Shown here piece after piece: positions 1 to 10,770 of a stretch of DNA of 64,000 nucleotides. The position numbers and the translations under genes were made by a program. Position 1 is the stretch's first letter; every line of letters begins with the position of its first letter. The DNA is from Gliomastix tumulicola (taxonomy: Eukaryota; Ascomycota; Sordariomycetes; Hypocreales; Bionectriaceae). The notes under the pieces are model-generated. The model had not been told where the DNA came from and did not search any database. It was given only the letters and a program-made list of their open reading frames with translations. The stretch is from positions 2,515,289-2,579,288 of the forward strand of contig BCHX01000003.1 in NCBI GenBank assembly GCA_001599755.1, given 5' to 3'.

Positions 1-628
1 CGAGGCTCAACTCGAAAAGATCGGTGGGTTGAATGTCCACGATTTCTCGTCAGCCCCTACTGTGGAAGGCTCCAAGATCTTCAAGGGACGTCACCAATTT
101 CACCGCCCCGAGTGCTACCCGATCGGGCCCTACGCCTCTACGAAGGAGTATATCCTGGCCTGCTACGACCGAGAGATTTACTACTACAGCCATGTATCTG
201 AAAAGGACATTGACCAAGATCTCTTCGAACACATGTCTGTTCAGGCATTCGTCCAACAGCTGCAGCAGAAGCGAGAGACTCTTGCCAGTCAGGAAATGCC
301 GGATGAACCATTCGTCCTGACGCACGACGATTTTCACGGTCGCAATATCTTGATGCGTGGCGACCAGATCGCGACTGTTCTTGACTGGGAATTCGCTGGA
401 TCATACCCCCTGAGCGAGACACTGTCAGGAGGCGGCTTTGACGTGCTTGATGCTGACACCGACGAGCTGGAGGAGGAGAACACGGTCTGGGGTCGCAGGA
501 TCAGGGGCTTGATCAGGGAAGAGGTCACTTCGAGAGGTTGGGACCAGGCCAAGATTGACATGTTCATGGGCAATGGGAACCGTGAGCTCGGCATTGCCCG
601 GAAGGAGATGTTTCCACGGCGGATGTAG
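1..628 (+). CDS. APH-family phosphotransferase, 5' end outside window
   Basis: C-terminal part of an aminoglycoside-phosphotransferase-like (APH, kinase-fold) protein. The frame is open from base 2, so the start lies upstream; the stop is at 626-628. The catalytic-loop motif HDDFHGRNIL (Brenner's H-x-D-x4-N) is followed about 20 residues later by LDWEFAG, which replaces the DFG of protein kinases; this spacing is typical of fungal APH proteins. Substrates of this greatly expanded fungal family are mostly unknown and the genome context does not reveal one. The catalytic residues are intact, so the gene may be functional. Three further APH or kinase-like genes or relics lie within the next 13 kb. 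Confidence 0.8.
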   Translation, partial: EAQLEKIGGLNVHDFSSAPTVEGSKIFKGRHQFHRPECYPIGPYASTKEYILACYDREIYYYSHVSEKDIDQDLFEHMSVQAFVQQLQQKRETLASQEMPDEPFVLTHDDFHGRNILMRGDQIATVLDWEFAGSYPLSETLSGGGFDVLDADTDELEEENTVWGRRIRGLIREEVTSRGWDQAKIDMFMGNGNRELGIARKEMFPRRM

Positions 629-729
629 AAATGGGTTTGTCTGTTACGTGTAGAAATTGTTGCAAGAATGAATGATATTGTCATAACTCAATGTCGCGCG
701 AGCTACCTAGGCACTCAGTTGAGGGGGGT

Positions 730-775
730 AAAAAAAGAAAGAAAGAAAGAAAGAAAGAAAGAAAAAAGAGAAGAA
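730..775. repeat. GAAA/AAAG microsatellite
   Basis: A purine tract made of about nine GAAA repeats within an A-rich run, in the short spacer between two convergent genes (stops at 628 and 880). Confidence 0.9.
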
Positions 776-879
776 AACTGAGCCACATACACACCCAAAT
801 TGTACGGTCTCATATCTCAAGTATTTATTCGACCGCATGCCGTGTTCATCTTGTGCAAACTGGGCGTACTCAGCCATCA

Positions 880-3111
880 TCAAGACTTCTCTGTCTCTGT
901 CTCCATCTCCATCTCCATCGTCGCCTGCAGCACAGTGTCAATGTAGTCAATTCTGAGCTTCTGCTTCTCCTGCACCGCGAGGAGCATCGAGATCTTGACC
1001 GCATTCTTGATCTGCCGCCCATTCAAGGGGAGCTGGGCCAACCGGCGGTAGACTTCGTCGGTGAGCGCTGGGCCTGCCTGCGTCTGGGCAACAAAGTATC
1101 TCCAGAGATGCTCCCTGGCAGCCGGATCCAGGTCCGGGTAGCGCAGCGTCAGGTGGATACGGCTCTGGAAGGCCTTGTCCATCGTCTCGACGCGGTTGGT
1201 CGTCATGATGATGATGCCGCGGTAATACTCGAGCGTCCGGAGGAACATGGTGACGATTTCGTTGTGCTCAAGACGGCTGGGCGACCGCTCCTGGAGCAAG
1301 ATATCGCACTCGTCAAACAGAAGCACCGCGTTCCACTTCTCGGTGAGCTTCAGGGTGGACTTGAGCTTCATCTCCATGTCGTCGTCGCCGCCGCCGTGGC
1401 CGAGCTCCCCGACACTCAGGACGTAGAGCGGCCTCCGTACGCGGTCCGCCACGGCCTCGGCGGTGAGCGTCTTCCCCGTTCCCGGGTTGCCGACGAGGAG
1501 CATCACGACGCCCTGGCCCTTGCCCTCGATGACATCGTCGAAGGCGTGACGGTGGGAGAGCCGGTGGGAGATCTGGCCCTCGACGAACGCGAGGACGAGG
1601 CTCTTGTACTTGGCAGGGAGCATGAGGTTGGGGAAGGCGGCGTCGTTCCAGGCAATGTCTTTGATATTGGTGACGTCGAGCGTCACCCACGACTTGAGGC
1701 TCAAGGAGTATCCTCGGACGTTGGTGGTGCAGAGGAGCAGCTGGTCATCGGTGAGGGCTTGGTCTGTCAACAACATCGTTAGGGCTCGTGCGGCAAGAGT
1801 GTAGAGTGTACCATGCATGCATGCTACTCGTCTTGTGTCACGTACCGGGCGTTTCCTTCCTCTCGCGTTCTGCCACACAGCCCTCGGGCCTTGGGTACAT
1901 GATGGCTGGGGGTGGTGGTGGGATGCCCATATGCCTCATGTTGGCGTCATAAACGCCATCCTCCCAGTCCCTGTGTCCATGTTGTCGGTCTTGGATGCGG
2001 ATCTGGGGGGCAATGGCCGCAGAGTCAAGGGACTCGAGTCTCGGCCTCTCTCCGCGGATGGCATCGTAGTATGCCTCGCTGTCAATAATGACTCGCCCGT
2101 CGGTCTAGAAATAATGCTGCTTAGCGGACAAAATATAGGCACAGGGGAAGGGGGAAGGTGGCCCTAGTCTCGACTTACGTTGCAGCTTACCGTGTTTTCC
2201 CACGAGTCCTGGTACGTGACGTTCCCCGAGTACGCCATGTGGTGGAAGCCCTTTAGGTCCCGGAATCTCTTGCCTCGGGCAATGACCTCGGACTCGACGT
2301 CCTCCAGAGAGGGCTGGAACCGCGCTGGAAAGACGTCGAGCTCGGTGATCCGCCGAGTCCCCGCGAATGAACGGATCTGCAAGGTGGTAGTAACGTAGCC
2401 GAACTTCGTCCCGTCCCAGTCAACGTATTTCCCTTGCACCTCGAAGATGTCCACCGGGGCGACTCTAGACTGCTGAGCCACGAAGAACCGCGAATGCGAG
2501 CCAAACTTGGCAACCATGCGCTCGCCTGGCTCGAAGAGAGACCACAGGAGCTCGTGGGTGATGACGCCATTCTCAAGCAGGTCTGCAACCTCGTCCCTCG
2601 TATCGCGGATCTCGGCGTCGAGAACGTCGTACAGGAGCTGGGAGTACGACGCCGCCTCGGCATCATTCGCCTTCTGGTCCTCCAGCACGCGCTTGAAGGT
2701 CTCCCAGCGGTAGTAGAAGGGATGGAACGGCGCGCGAAAGACAAGCTTCTTCAGGTTGGGCGTGATGCCCTGATAGCCCTCGAAGACGCGGGCGAGCGTC
2801 TCCTTCAGGCTCTGGCTCTGGATCAGGACGGAGTCCAGGACGAGTGACTTGCCATCCTGGTGGCTCTTCCGCATGCGGACGATGAGGGCTTTCTGCTTCG
2901 ACTGCTTCTGCTGGTTGACCTTCACGAAGAGGTCGTCTGGGTAGTCGTCGACCCAGTTTATGCAGCAGTGGCATTTGGAGGCACCTTCGTAGAGGGTCTG
3001 GATGGTGCATTCGGATCCTTCTATGGTGGCGTTTGCGACGGCATCCTCTGAATCGACGCTGAAGACGCTACCGACTTCGCTGGAGTCGGCATCTTTGGTG
3101 CATGAGGCCAT
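880..3111 (-). CDS. AAA+ ATPase, fungal DUF7025-type
   Basis: Three exons: 3111-2179, 2104-1846 and 1763-880, giving 691 residues. Junctions are GTAAGT...TAG and GTACGT...CAG, in phase. ATG 3111 is chosen for its context (ACCATGG); ATG 3141 would add ten residues. The N-terminal half looks like the DUF7025 region of fungal AAA proteins. The C-terminal ATPase has Walker A GNPGTGKT (about residues 489-496), Walker B LLFDECD (about 546-552) and sensor 1 MTTNR (about 585-589) followed by FQSRIH with a likely arginine finger. A run of five prolines sits before the ATPase domain. The architecture resembles Bcs1-like/classical AAA proteins with an unknown N-terminal recognition domain; cellular role unknown. 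Convergent with the APH gene upstream. Confidence 0.85.
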
Positions 3112-3635
3112 GGTATTTCCTCGAGGAATGGGATATGTCAAGGTGAAGAGGGGATGGGTTCGAGTGTCCGCGCGCGCTGGGACTAACTTGCAACGAGGCT
3201 CCTAGATCTGGAGCATTGTTCTTCCCAAGAAGCAGACTGTTCGGGGGGGAAATGGGCTTCTTATATACTCGCGTCATGTCGAAAGCAAACCTGGGGGCGG
3301 ACCTCAAGGCGAACATTTGGCCCCCAAAAGGCAACCGGGTGGGGTCAGACGGCCTTGCCAACTCCGCTTTCATGCCAACGCACACCCATCCCTTCCAGCA
3401 TCGAAGCTCCAGCAATAACTGCCTTAAGTATCTGGTTGGTCGATTCCCAGGCATCAGCGTGGCTCCAAAGTTTAGGCAGCAGGATGCCTCAAATAAAGAG
3501 GACACATAGGTCGTCGTCAGTATCTCAGTATGCGTAAGCACCGGCCATGCAAGCGACAGAAGAAAACCTGATCCGCGTACACACCCAGATTGTATGATCC
3601 TATAGCTCGAGTATTCTTCCGACCACTTGCCCAGG
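3112..3635. other. Intergenic region, no gene seen
   Basis: Serves as upstream region of the AAA gene and 3' flank of the GNAT gene. Open frames here lack codon bias or recognisable motifs. No repeat or RNA gene was recognised. Confidence 0.6.
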
Positions 3636-4280
3636 CTAAGACTCCCTCAGTTTCTCCCACTCTGTCTCCGTGATCCCAAACTCCACCAAATCATACCATT
3701 TCCGGTTCTGCCAGATCGTCTCCCTCCTGCGCCCCTCGACCACAAAGCCGATGCTTTCATAGAGGTGCAGCGCCCGCGGGTTGTACGACGCCGCCAATAT
3801 GCTGATGGTGTGCAGGGCGGCGTGCTTGAAGCCCCAGTCCAGCATCCAGTTGAGGGCCTCCCGCCCGTAGCCCTGGCCCTGGTACTTGTTTGCGAGCGAT
3901 ATGCCGATCTCGGCGGTGCGGTGGTGTGTGGCTGCGACCGAGTCCTTGGGGTAGTTGATGCACACGAAGCCGATGATGGTGCGCTGACTCTCCCCGCCGC
4001 CGTCCTTGGGTGCTGCTGCGTCTTTGCTTCCGTCCGGCGCTGGCAGGCAGATGGCAACGCCTAGAAGAGAAGAAGACAACCATTGCAGCGTGTCCTCGAA
4101 GTCTTTCTTGGTCTTGGGCCGGAGCATCATCGAGGAAGACATGGCTTGAATGACGGGATCGTGTACGACTTGGGGTATGAAGTTTTTCAGGGCCGTGTCT
4201 TCCGAGTTCACCCTGACATATTCCAGCCGAGCTGACTGGAACGCGTTGGCGAGCTCGTCCATTAGCTGATCGTGCTCCAT
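3636..4280 (-). CDS. GNAT-family N-acetyltransferase (RimJ/RimL-like)
   Basis: Intronless, 214 residues. The acetyl-CoA-binding motif A is recognisable as GISLANKYQGQGYGREAL, matching the Q/R-x-x-G-x-G/A pattern, followed by the NPRALHLYESIGF segment that closes the GNAT fold. A strand reading TIIGFVCINY precedes it. It probably acetylates a small molecule or protein N-terminus, as RimJ/RimL relatives do; the acceptor cannot be told. An insertion rich in Ala, Lys and Gly at about residues 80-97 looks like a surface loop. Start ATG 4280 is the first in frame. Confidence 0.85.
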   Translation of the reverse strand: MEHDQLMDELANAFQSARLEYVRVNSEDTALKNFIPQVVHDPVIQAMSSSMMLRPKTKKDFEDTLQWLSSSLLGVAICLPAPDGSKDAAAPKDGGGESQRTIIGFVCINYPKDSVAATHHRTAEIGISLANKYQGQGYGREALNWMLDWGFKHAALHTISILAASYNPRALHLYESIGFVVEGRRRETIWQNRKWYDLVEFGITETEWEKLRES

Positions 4281-4712
4281 TTCGTGTGGATGATTACACT
4301 GGCTGCTGGATTTGATGGTATTTTCTTTTTTCCTTCTCAGGAACCAGGAGGGACAGAGCCAAATCGCCCTACTTGCCCATTCAAATGAATTTAAAAAGGC
4401 GAATAGAGGATGAATATGGTCCTAATGGGGAGAAACCCATCGTGTTCTCACCGCATGAGTCACGCTGAGCCATAAGACTTGGAGTGGAGTACGTAAAGCC
4501 CACCACCACACGGCTTTCTCGACCATGGTGATATGGTAGCCTGGATGTGAAGTAGCATCGCGCATCGCAAGCCTAGTTCTTACGGCGTCGGGGTTCGAAT
4601 CTCGTTTCGCATCGGCACACCGGGGAATGAATGGCCTTGTGTTAGTTGGATTCCACACAGGTATTTGGCCCGCCTACCACTCCCCGTCTCGGGGCACCCG
4701 TGATCACGCGCA
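4281..4712. other. Intergenic region with a tRNA-like B-box segment
   Basis: No protein gene seen. On the plus strand, 4530-4620 contains GGGGTTCGAATC (4583-4594), which matches the tRNA T-loop/RNA polymerase III B box, preceded at about 50 bases by TAGCCTGGATG, a weak A box. The T stem has only about three pairs and the acceptor stem does not close, so it is not called as a tRNA gene; a decayed tRNA or a tRNA-derived short element is possible. Confidence 0.35.
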
Positions 4713-5291
4713 TCAGGCATTCACGTCATACATATCCTCCACTGCCTCTGCCAGAATGCGAGCCTCGTCCAGCTGTGTGGAAAGAACGTATCTCCTCGTC
4801 ATCCGTGCGATGAACTCGAGATCTTCGTGCGTCTCGGTCGTCGTCAACATCTCATAGACTGTGCGCGCCGTGGCTGCTCCTGACTTTGTGGCGTCAGCGT
4901 TCGCTTGTTCCTCTGCGACTATGAGAGTGTCCAGACTCGGCGGGGCCATCAGGGACGCAGTGAGTGAGGATGGAACCGACGTGGAGGGCTGCGTTGAGCG
5001 AGTGGTTGTTATCGGCCTGGTGCGACCAAGACGGCGACGAAAGAAGCGACTGACGCGGCTGTAGGTACAGCATGGTAAATGGATCAAATTAAGCCTTGAT
5101 GGAAATTGGTTTCGGCAATTGCTGAGCCAGGGCATACGCCCCAAGGTGATGCACATCTCAAGCTGCGAAGGGGCATAACAAACAAGACTGCAAAGCGGGA
5201 AAGTTATTCGATGGGGAGCAGATGAAGATGGCAGCCAGTCGGCCCCACATAACGTCTGGCCGGTGGAGCCCATCGCACTGACGATGATCAA
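4713..5291 (-). CDS. Hypothetical protein, structure uncertain
   Basis: Open frame of up to 192 residues; only the last roughly 115 residues (from about 5059) look protein-like, with a basic arginine cluster, a Ser/Thr/Pro linker and an amphipathic, acidic C-terminal part (EEQANADATKSG, then LDEARILAEAVEDMYD). A possible acceptor (CTACAG, rightmost base about 5065) suggests the credible part is an exon beginning at 5059 whose upstream exon was not identified. No domain recognised. It may be a relic or a short lineage-specific gene. Confidence 0.3.
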   Translation of the reverse strand: MIIVSAMGSTGQTLCGADWLPSSSAPHRITFPLCSLVCYAPSQLEMCITLGRMPWLSNCRNQFPSRLNLIHLPCCTYSRVSRFFRRRLGRTRPITTTRSTQPSTSVPSSLTASLMAPPSLDTLIVAEEQANADATKSGAATARTVYEMLTTTETHEDLEFIARMTRRYVLSTQLDEARILAEAVEDMYDVNA

Positions 5292-5466
5292 TTCAGGGCC
5301 GCTCCACTGATGTTTGTTTGTCTTCAGGGAGTCGGTCTCTTATGTGAACACACTGGACCGCACGCTCACCAATTCACCGCCAGGCACTCTTCCTCGTGCA
5401 CCTCAACTCAATCACTTTCACTGCGACACCCAAACTTTCACCCCAAGCTTCGAATAGCTAATCACG

Positions 5467-6738
5467 ATGTCTTCCCCCACGAGTCTGTCCTCCGCCGACG
5501 ATGACGACGCGCAATCAGAATCGTCAACTGTTGTGTACGGCCACGAACTATTCTCCACATATTGCTTTCGCGTTGTCGCCCTGGCAGTAACCACTGTTTG
5601 GCCCGGTTCAACCAGCGATGCAGTCAAAATCGAGCGCCTCTAAGGGGGCGGGTTCAATCGCATCGTCGGAATAAGCCGAGTTTCTTCTGGGGAACCTTCC
5701 GACAACAAGGCAGAATTGATTTTGCGAATCCCTCGATTTGATTCAGCCCAAGTCGGCCACGAGGTAGCGCGACTACAATTTGTTCATGAGCACACGACAA
5801 TCCCTGCTCCTCGAGTCATTGCGTTCGACGAAGGAGATCATAATGCCCTGCGGTCTCCTTACTCTCTTCAGGAACGCCTCACTGGCACGAACGGGCACTC
5901 GATCTTCCCTAGCCTGACCCACACTGATCGGTGCCGACTCGCGGGAGATCTTGGTGGAATAGTCAACCAAATGCTAGCTTCCCGAAGCTCTTCAGCTGGT
6001 AGACTGGTTGCATCAAGGTCCTCTGAAGCAAAGCATCAGCTCCATGTTTCGCCTTGGACGTCAGAAGATGGCGAGGACGCCAAACCGTACAGCGACTCCT
6101 CACCAAGCGAAAGCACCCACCAATTGCTCACAACGACATTCCTTGCGCGCGCGAAAAGCTCGAGACTTGGCGTGGAGAGCTGAACACCTTGCGCGTACAG
6201 GTGGAGAACTGGAGGAGCCTCATTCTCATCCCGAGGAACTCGATGCCCATGATATCTGGGATCAACTCTGCCTGATGACCACGGAGTTAGAAGCTGGCGG
6301 CTGGCTGGAGAGCCACAGCTATTCGCTCACACACATGGACTTGGTCCCTCGCAATATTCTTGTCGATCCAACGGCCAGCACACAGGCCTCCATTATCTCC
6401 GGAGTTGCTTGACTGGGACAATGCCATCTTTGGCCCACCTTTCATAGCATGCACGCCTCCCATGTGGCTATGGGATTGGCAGGACGATGATGAAGAGGAC
6501 GAGCGCAAGGCAAATGAGCAGCCCCCCACTTCGCACGGTCGACAGCTCAAGGAGATTTTTGAGGCCGCCGCAGGGCAGGAATACGTGAAGTTTGCGTACC
6601 CATCTGCTTATCGCCTAGCAAGACGCCTTGTCAGATTTGCCATAGACAGTATCCGAACGAACGAGGACTTCTACGAAGCTGAAGCCATGCTCAAAGAATG
6701 GAGCGACATGGTCCAAACTGGAGGAAAGACGCACTGAA
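5467..6738 (+). pseudogene. Broken APH-family phosphotransferase
   Basis: Start ATG 5467. The reading frame gives an APH N-terminus including the nucleotide-loop-like GGGFNRIVGIS, but an in-frame TAA (5641-5643) precedes it. The frame continues through an APH-like ALRSPYSLQERLTG segment, shifts around 6150-6200, and runs on in another frame with SHSYSLTHMDLVPRNILVD (catalytic loop). A third shift at about 6409, where one extra base in GTTGCTTGAC breaks the frame, precedes LDWDNAIFGPP (metal-binding Asp) and an intact C-terminus to the stop at 6736-6738. No GT-AG intron would remove these breaks. The ordered motifs across three frames show a once-complete gene. The protein is not reconstructed here beyond motif level. 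Confidence 0.8.
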
Positions 6739-7528
6739 CGGTTCCTCCTTCTTGTACGTAGACGTCTCATGTTTTCTTGGGAGTTTGCATCTTACCGCCA
6801 CCTTTTGTTATGGTACTGCACTACCACGTTAGGTGACTGTGCACTTGCGTTTAACACGATGAAGGGAGGCGGCAAGATGCAACACTCTCAAGAAATCGTT
6901 GTGGTTGGAAACGCCGAACGTCCAGAAGCCTGTTCGTCGTGCCGAAGAAAGACGCCAAGACGACCCATCACTGTCCTACGAGGAGCAAGGGCAATTGCCG
7001 ATATAACACGCACCTTTCTACTCCATATCATATAATGCAACAGGCTGACTCTGGGTGAACTAGAAGAAAAGAAACCATAGTTTGAGTTATGGATTGACTG
7101 CCTAGGATAGGTATTGTCACAGCCACGCGTTCTTCTGGGAGAGCACCTTGACTTCCACACAGACGAACCTACAGAATGGTGTGCTGGTCTGGAAGACGAT
7201 AACCAATTTACGGCAGGATACTGAGAGGCGAGCTCTCATTTCCTAGTAGGCATGGTCGTACTTACTCAATTCTAGATCATTCTGCAATATGAAATCTGAT
7301 TTGTTACATAGCCTACCCTTTTCTCTCTTGCGGCGCAAAGAAGCAACAAAGAACGCCAAAGATATTCGATGGTGAACCAGCGACCAGTTGTCCCACATAA
7401 CCCCTATCCTGTCCCCCAATCGCCAACAACCTGGGATGTTCCCTTTTGTCCCTGTCCCCCTCCATTTCCCAGCACTCGCTCGATAGAACATCAATTTCTC
7501 AAGGCTGGAGGGAGCAATTTACCGAACA
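6739..7528. other. Upstream region of the SRPK-like kinase; holds a duplicated block
   Basis: No gene seen. Bases 7252-7445 resemble 9504-9717 downstream (shared stretches such as TGCAAT.TGAA, TCTCTC.TGCGG.G.AAAG and CCCACATA), so the kinase promoter region has a diverged second copy. Confidence 0.6.
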
Positions 7529-9000
7529 ATGGACGGATCCAATGAGCCCACCAAACCAGAAGACACACCTCACCCCGACACGCAGAATACGCCCGACAAA
7601 GAAGATGCACAGGCCCTGCCGCAAGAGTCGCCTGACGTCGACGAGGGTCGCGCCGCGTACCGTCTAAACGGCTTCCATCCCGTCTACATTGGCGATGTAT
7701 TCGGCGACAGATACCAGGTGCTGAACAAGATCGGGTACGGTGTGTATTCAACCGTCTGGCTGGTCAAGGACCTCCAGCATAAGGAAGAGTAAGTTGTGAG
7801 GTCGTCTTTCACTATCTTCTTGTTGTGCCCAGCTTAGCGCTAGCGTACCTACGTCAAGAACTACTAATCAAGAACTGGTGACGCCCTACAGAGATGGCCT
7901 CGACAAGAAGTACTTTGCGCTCAAAATTCTGACGGCGAACTCCTCCGCCCAAGACCACGACACCTTTGAGCTTCCCATTCTGAAACACCTCCAGATAGCC
8001 GACCCACGCCAAATCGGCTACCGCTACATCTGCCACCTGCACGATGACTTTGTCCATGCGGGCCCCAATGGCACACATCCATGTCTGGTATTCCCCGTCA
8101 TGGGGGAGACGTTGAAGACCTTTGGGACACTATTTCGGGAGAATATGGTACCAGAGTCGGTGATGAGAAGGTTTACCATTCAGCTTGTTTTTGCGTTGGA
8201 CTACGCCCATGACGTCGGGGTCATTCACACTGGTGAGCAGACAGATTCGCGGCCTACAGTTTGATAAGCATCAGCATTCATTCATAACTCATTTCCCAGA
8301 CATCAAGCCCGACAACATTTTCGTCAAATTCCGCGACTACTCCCTTATCGAGACAGACTTCCTCGTCAAAACCCCCATACCCTCCCAAGACCGCGCCGAG
8401 CCAACCTACACCCCGATCCCATCCGCGCCCCTTGCCCACGCTTACTTTCCGCGTTCGGACCTCACCAAGCTCCATGAATTCGACATTACCCTCGGAGACT
8501 GGGGCGTAGCGAGCTGGAAGGACAATCACCTCACTGAGCACATCACACCGGTTGCGCTGCGGTCACCCGAGGTGCTGATTCGCGCGGAGTGGGATGAGCG
8601 GACGGATTGGTGGAATCTGGGGCCCGTGGTTCTCGAGGTGTTTCGGTCGATTCGCATGTTCAGCGGGTTTTCGCGCAGGGCAGGAGGGTACTCGTTGGCA
8701 CGGCATCTAGCCGAGATTGTTGATCTGTTTGGGCCGTTCCCCGCGTCGCTTCTGGACAAAGGCGATGCGGATATTGTCATGAAGGTGTTTGGCAAGCAGG
8801 GGTTCGTGAGGGAGGACAATGAGGGGACGTCGGTGGAGGGGCGGGATGGCCTGGCGACGGAGACATGGCTGCCGGGCCTGAGGCAGGAGCAGAGGGAGCA
8901 GTTCGTGTCGTTTCTGCAGGGGGTGATGAAGATTGACCCGGCAGAGCGTTTGGATGCTTTAGGGATGTTGAGACATCCATGGTTGGGCGCTATGAAGTAG
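7529..9000 (+). CDS. SRPK-like serine/threonine protein kinase
   Basis: Three exons: 7529-7788, 7892-8232 and 8300-9000, in phase; 433 residues. Motifs in order: glycine loop KIGYGVYSTVWLV (about residues 68-80), Lys strand KKYFALKIL (about 91-99), catalytic loop HTDIKPDN (about 199-206, created by joining exons 2 and 3), metal site LGDWGVASW in place of DFG, and a C-lobe ending in AERLDALGMLRHPWL. The HTDIKPDN form and the upstream GFHPVYIGDVF segment are typical of the SRPK/dsk1-like group, which phosphorylates Ser/Arg-rich proteins; many fungal members are small, rapidly duplicating copies. All catalytic residues are present. Kinase fragments at 9386, 12735 and 21114 suggest it is the surviving member of a local family. 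Confidence 0.9.
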
Positions 9001-9947
9001 AAGGGAAATCATCATCTGGTGCTGGCTTACTCTCTTGACTACTAGTAAGTAGTAAGTAGGACAGACATTGTTGTATGACCAGTGTAGTGCAGCTCTCCAG
9101 CTCGGCGATGACGGCAGCCCCATCCCAGACCATCTGTCCGCCTTGACGGGGGTGTCCAGTCCAGATAATGAGGTGGTGCTTTGATCCGAGGAACGTTGCT
9201 CGCTGTAGCCAACGCGAGTGAGGCGTGTACAGTGGTCACCTTACATAAAAAGTGACTGACTCCTTTACCATCTCCCCCCTTATTTCGGCCCCATCTGTCA
9301 CCATGGAAGAGCTGGATACATCTAGCAAATTGAAGCTCAAACTCGCCCTATCCCGACTAGAACGTCTCGCCGAATATCAATCGGGGGTCGCTTCTGAACG
9401 CCCCAAGAATGTCTCGGTGCATCCGTCTGTTCCTGTGGGTGCTCAATCCCTACTACTTGACGCCTTGCGCCCAGGACTTTGGCACATGTCGCCTGCGCAT
9501 CGAATGGTTATGTGTGCTCAATTCCATACCATTTTGCAATCTGAAGTCTACTCTATTACATGTCCCTCCCCTGTCTCTCGTGCGGTGTAAAGGAGTGATA
9601 AAGGTGATAAAGACGGGATGTCTGATGGCAAATAGAGCCGGGTCGCGGCCAGGCCGGTTGCCCCACATAGTTAAACCCCTGTCCTGACCCCAAATCGCCA
9701 ACCACCTGGATGTTCTAGGGCTTTGTAGTTCTTCCGCTTCAGCACAACTGTTGATGAAGATAGAGCAGAAAAAAACTGCCAAAAAAAAAACCTACAACAG
9801 CCGGTATTCGCTGGACGTCACCGACCCAACTACTAATCAGCCCCTTATAAGGATTATCTATCAGGACAGCAGCATCTGAAGTTAGAGGTATATGACTCCA
9901 GTTGAGGGCCTGCCCCATCCGAGTGCACAACGGCTTATCGTGGAATT
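9001..9947. other. Spacer with a kinase-gene relic and a promoter-like duplicate
   Basis: Contains an open frame 9304-9590 whose middle (SGVASERPKNVSVHPSVP) is also present in the kinase relic at 12937-13048, followed directly by a diverged copy (9504-9717) of the kinase upstream region. The layout is 3' piece of one kinase gene, then upstream piece of another, as expected from a collapsed tandem array. Short TAGTAAG repeats occur at 9042-9060. Confidence 0.6.
9386..9503 (+). repeat. Partial duplicate of kinase-relic sequence (partner 12937-13048)
   Basis: 118 bp here against 112 bp at 12937-13048, same orientation, with sharp edges (GGTCGCTTCTG at the left, GCGCATCGA at the right). The only length differences are two 3-base indels, which keep the reading frame. 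This copy reads TGG where the partner reads TAG. Confidence 0.9.
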
Positions 9948-10770
9948 TCAAGACCAAACCTCTCTCCGAATCATTTCAAACCAGGCGTACTCGTTGGGAT
10001 ACTCGTCGAATATCTTGGCGAGAAAGTCATGCCAATCATCCCTCCATCTGCCACAGGCGAACATCCCCGATGCGTAGTCCCAGTACTCGGGATACCAGCC
10101 CGCAACCTCCCAGTCGATCACTACCGGCTCACCGCCGGGTCTGATGATGATGTTCTTTCGTTGAAAGTCACCGTGGGTGAAGACTGGCCTGTGATCCTTC
10201 AAAACACGTGGGAGAGTGCGACGATAGTACTGGGCCTTGAACTCTAGCCCAGTGTTGTAGGTATACTTGTTGACGAAAGCCTCGTTCAGTTGCGACTCGG
10301 TGTCGAAGGGTCCGTTGATAAGCTCGGCCAGCCTGGACTCGGCGTCCTTCGGGGTCCAGAACATGGACTCCTCGTACTGTCTTCCGCCAATGGACCCGTA
10401 ATAACCGGGGGGGGGGAAGTAGGCGCAGGGCATCGAAGAAAACGCGGAGACGGCCCGCTATGGCGTCCTTCTCCATGACGACGAACTTCACCTCCGGGTC
10501 GCCTGGAGATGCGTTGTCCCGGGTGTGAAGAGCAAACACCTTGGGGACGGCCTCGCTATTCACTGCGCTCGCGGCCAGACTATTCAGACCCTCGACGAGG
10601 TTGATGCTGACTCCGTATTTGACGATGTAGTGTTCATTGACGCGCACGACTCGGCGACCTGTCTGATCCACGATAACGTCGTCGCAACGCTCGATCTCAT
10701 CCCATGTCGGGAGCGGGGCCGGGAGCTGGGACTTGGGGACGTAGAAAGGAAGCTGGAAGGTATCATCCAT
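9948..10770 (-). pseudogene. APH-family phosphotransferase with a homopolymer frameshift
   Basis: ATG 10770. The first frame encodes an APH N-lobe (YIVKYGVSINLVEGLNSL, then EVKFVVMEKDAIAG). At a run of ten G on the plus strand (10407-10416; C on the coding strand) the homology moves to the next frame, which carries FTHGDFQRKNIII (catalytic loop) and VVIDWEVAGWYPEYWDY (metal-binding Asp) and ends at 9948. Nine C instead of ten would restore one continuous frame of about 270 residues with no intron. It is therefore a recent frameshift, a slippage polymorphism or an assembly error; all catalytic residues are otherwise intact. Confidence 0.8.

Noticed and set aside
691..1782. Long plus-strand open frame of 363 codons
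   Set aside because: It is the antisense of the AAA ATPase; it starts in a GAAA repeat and has no domain.
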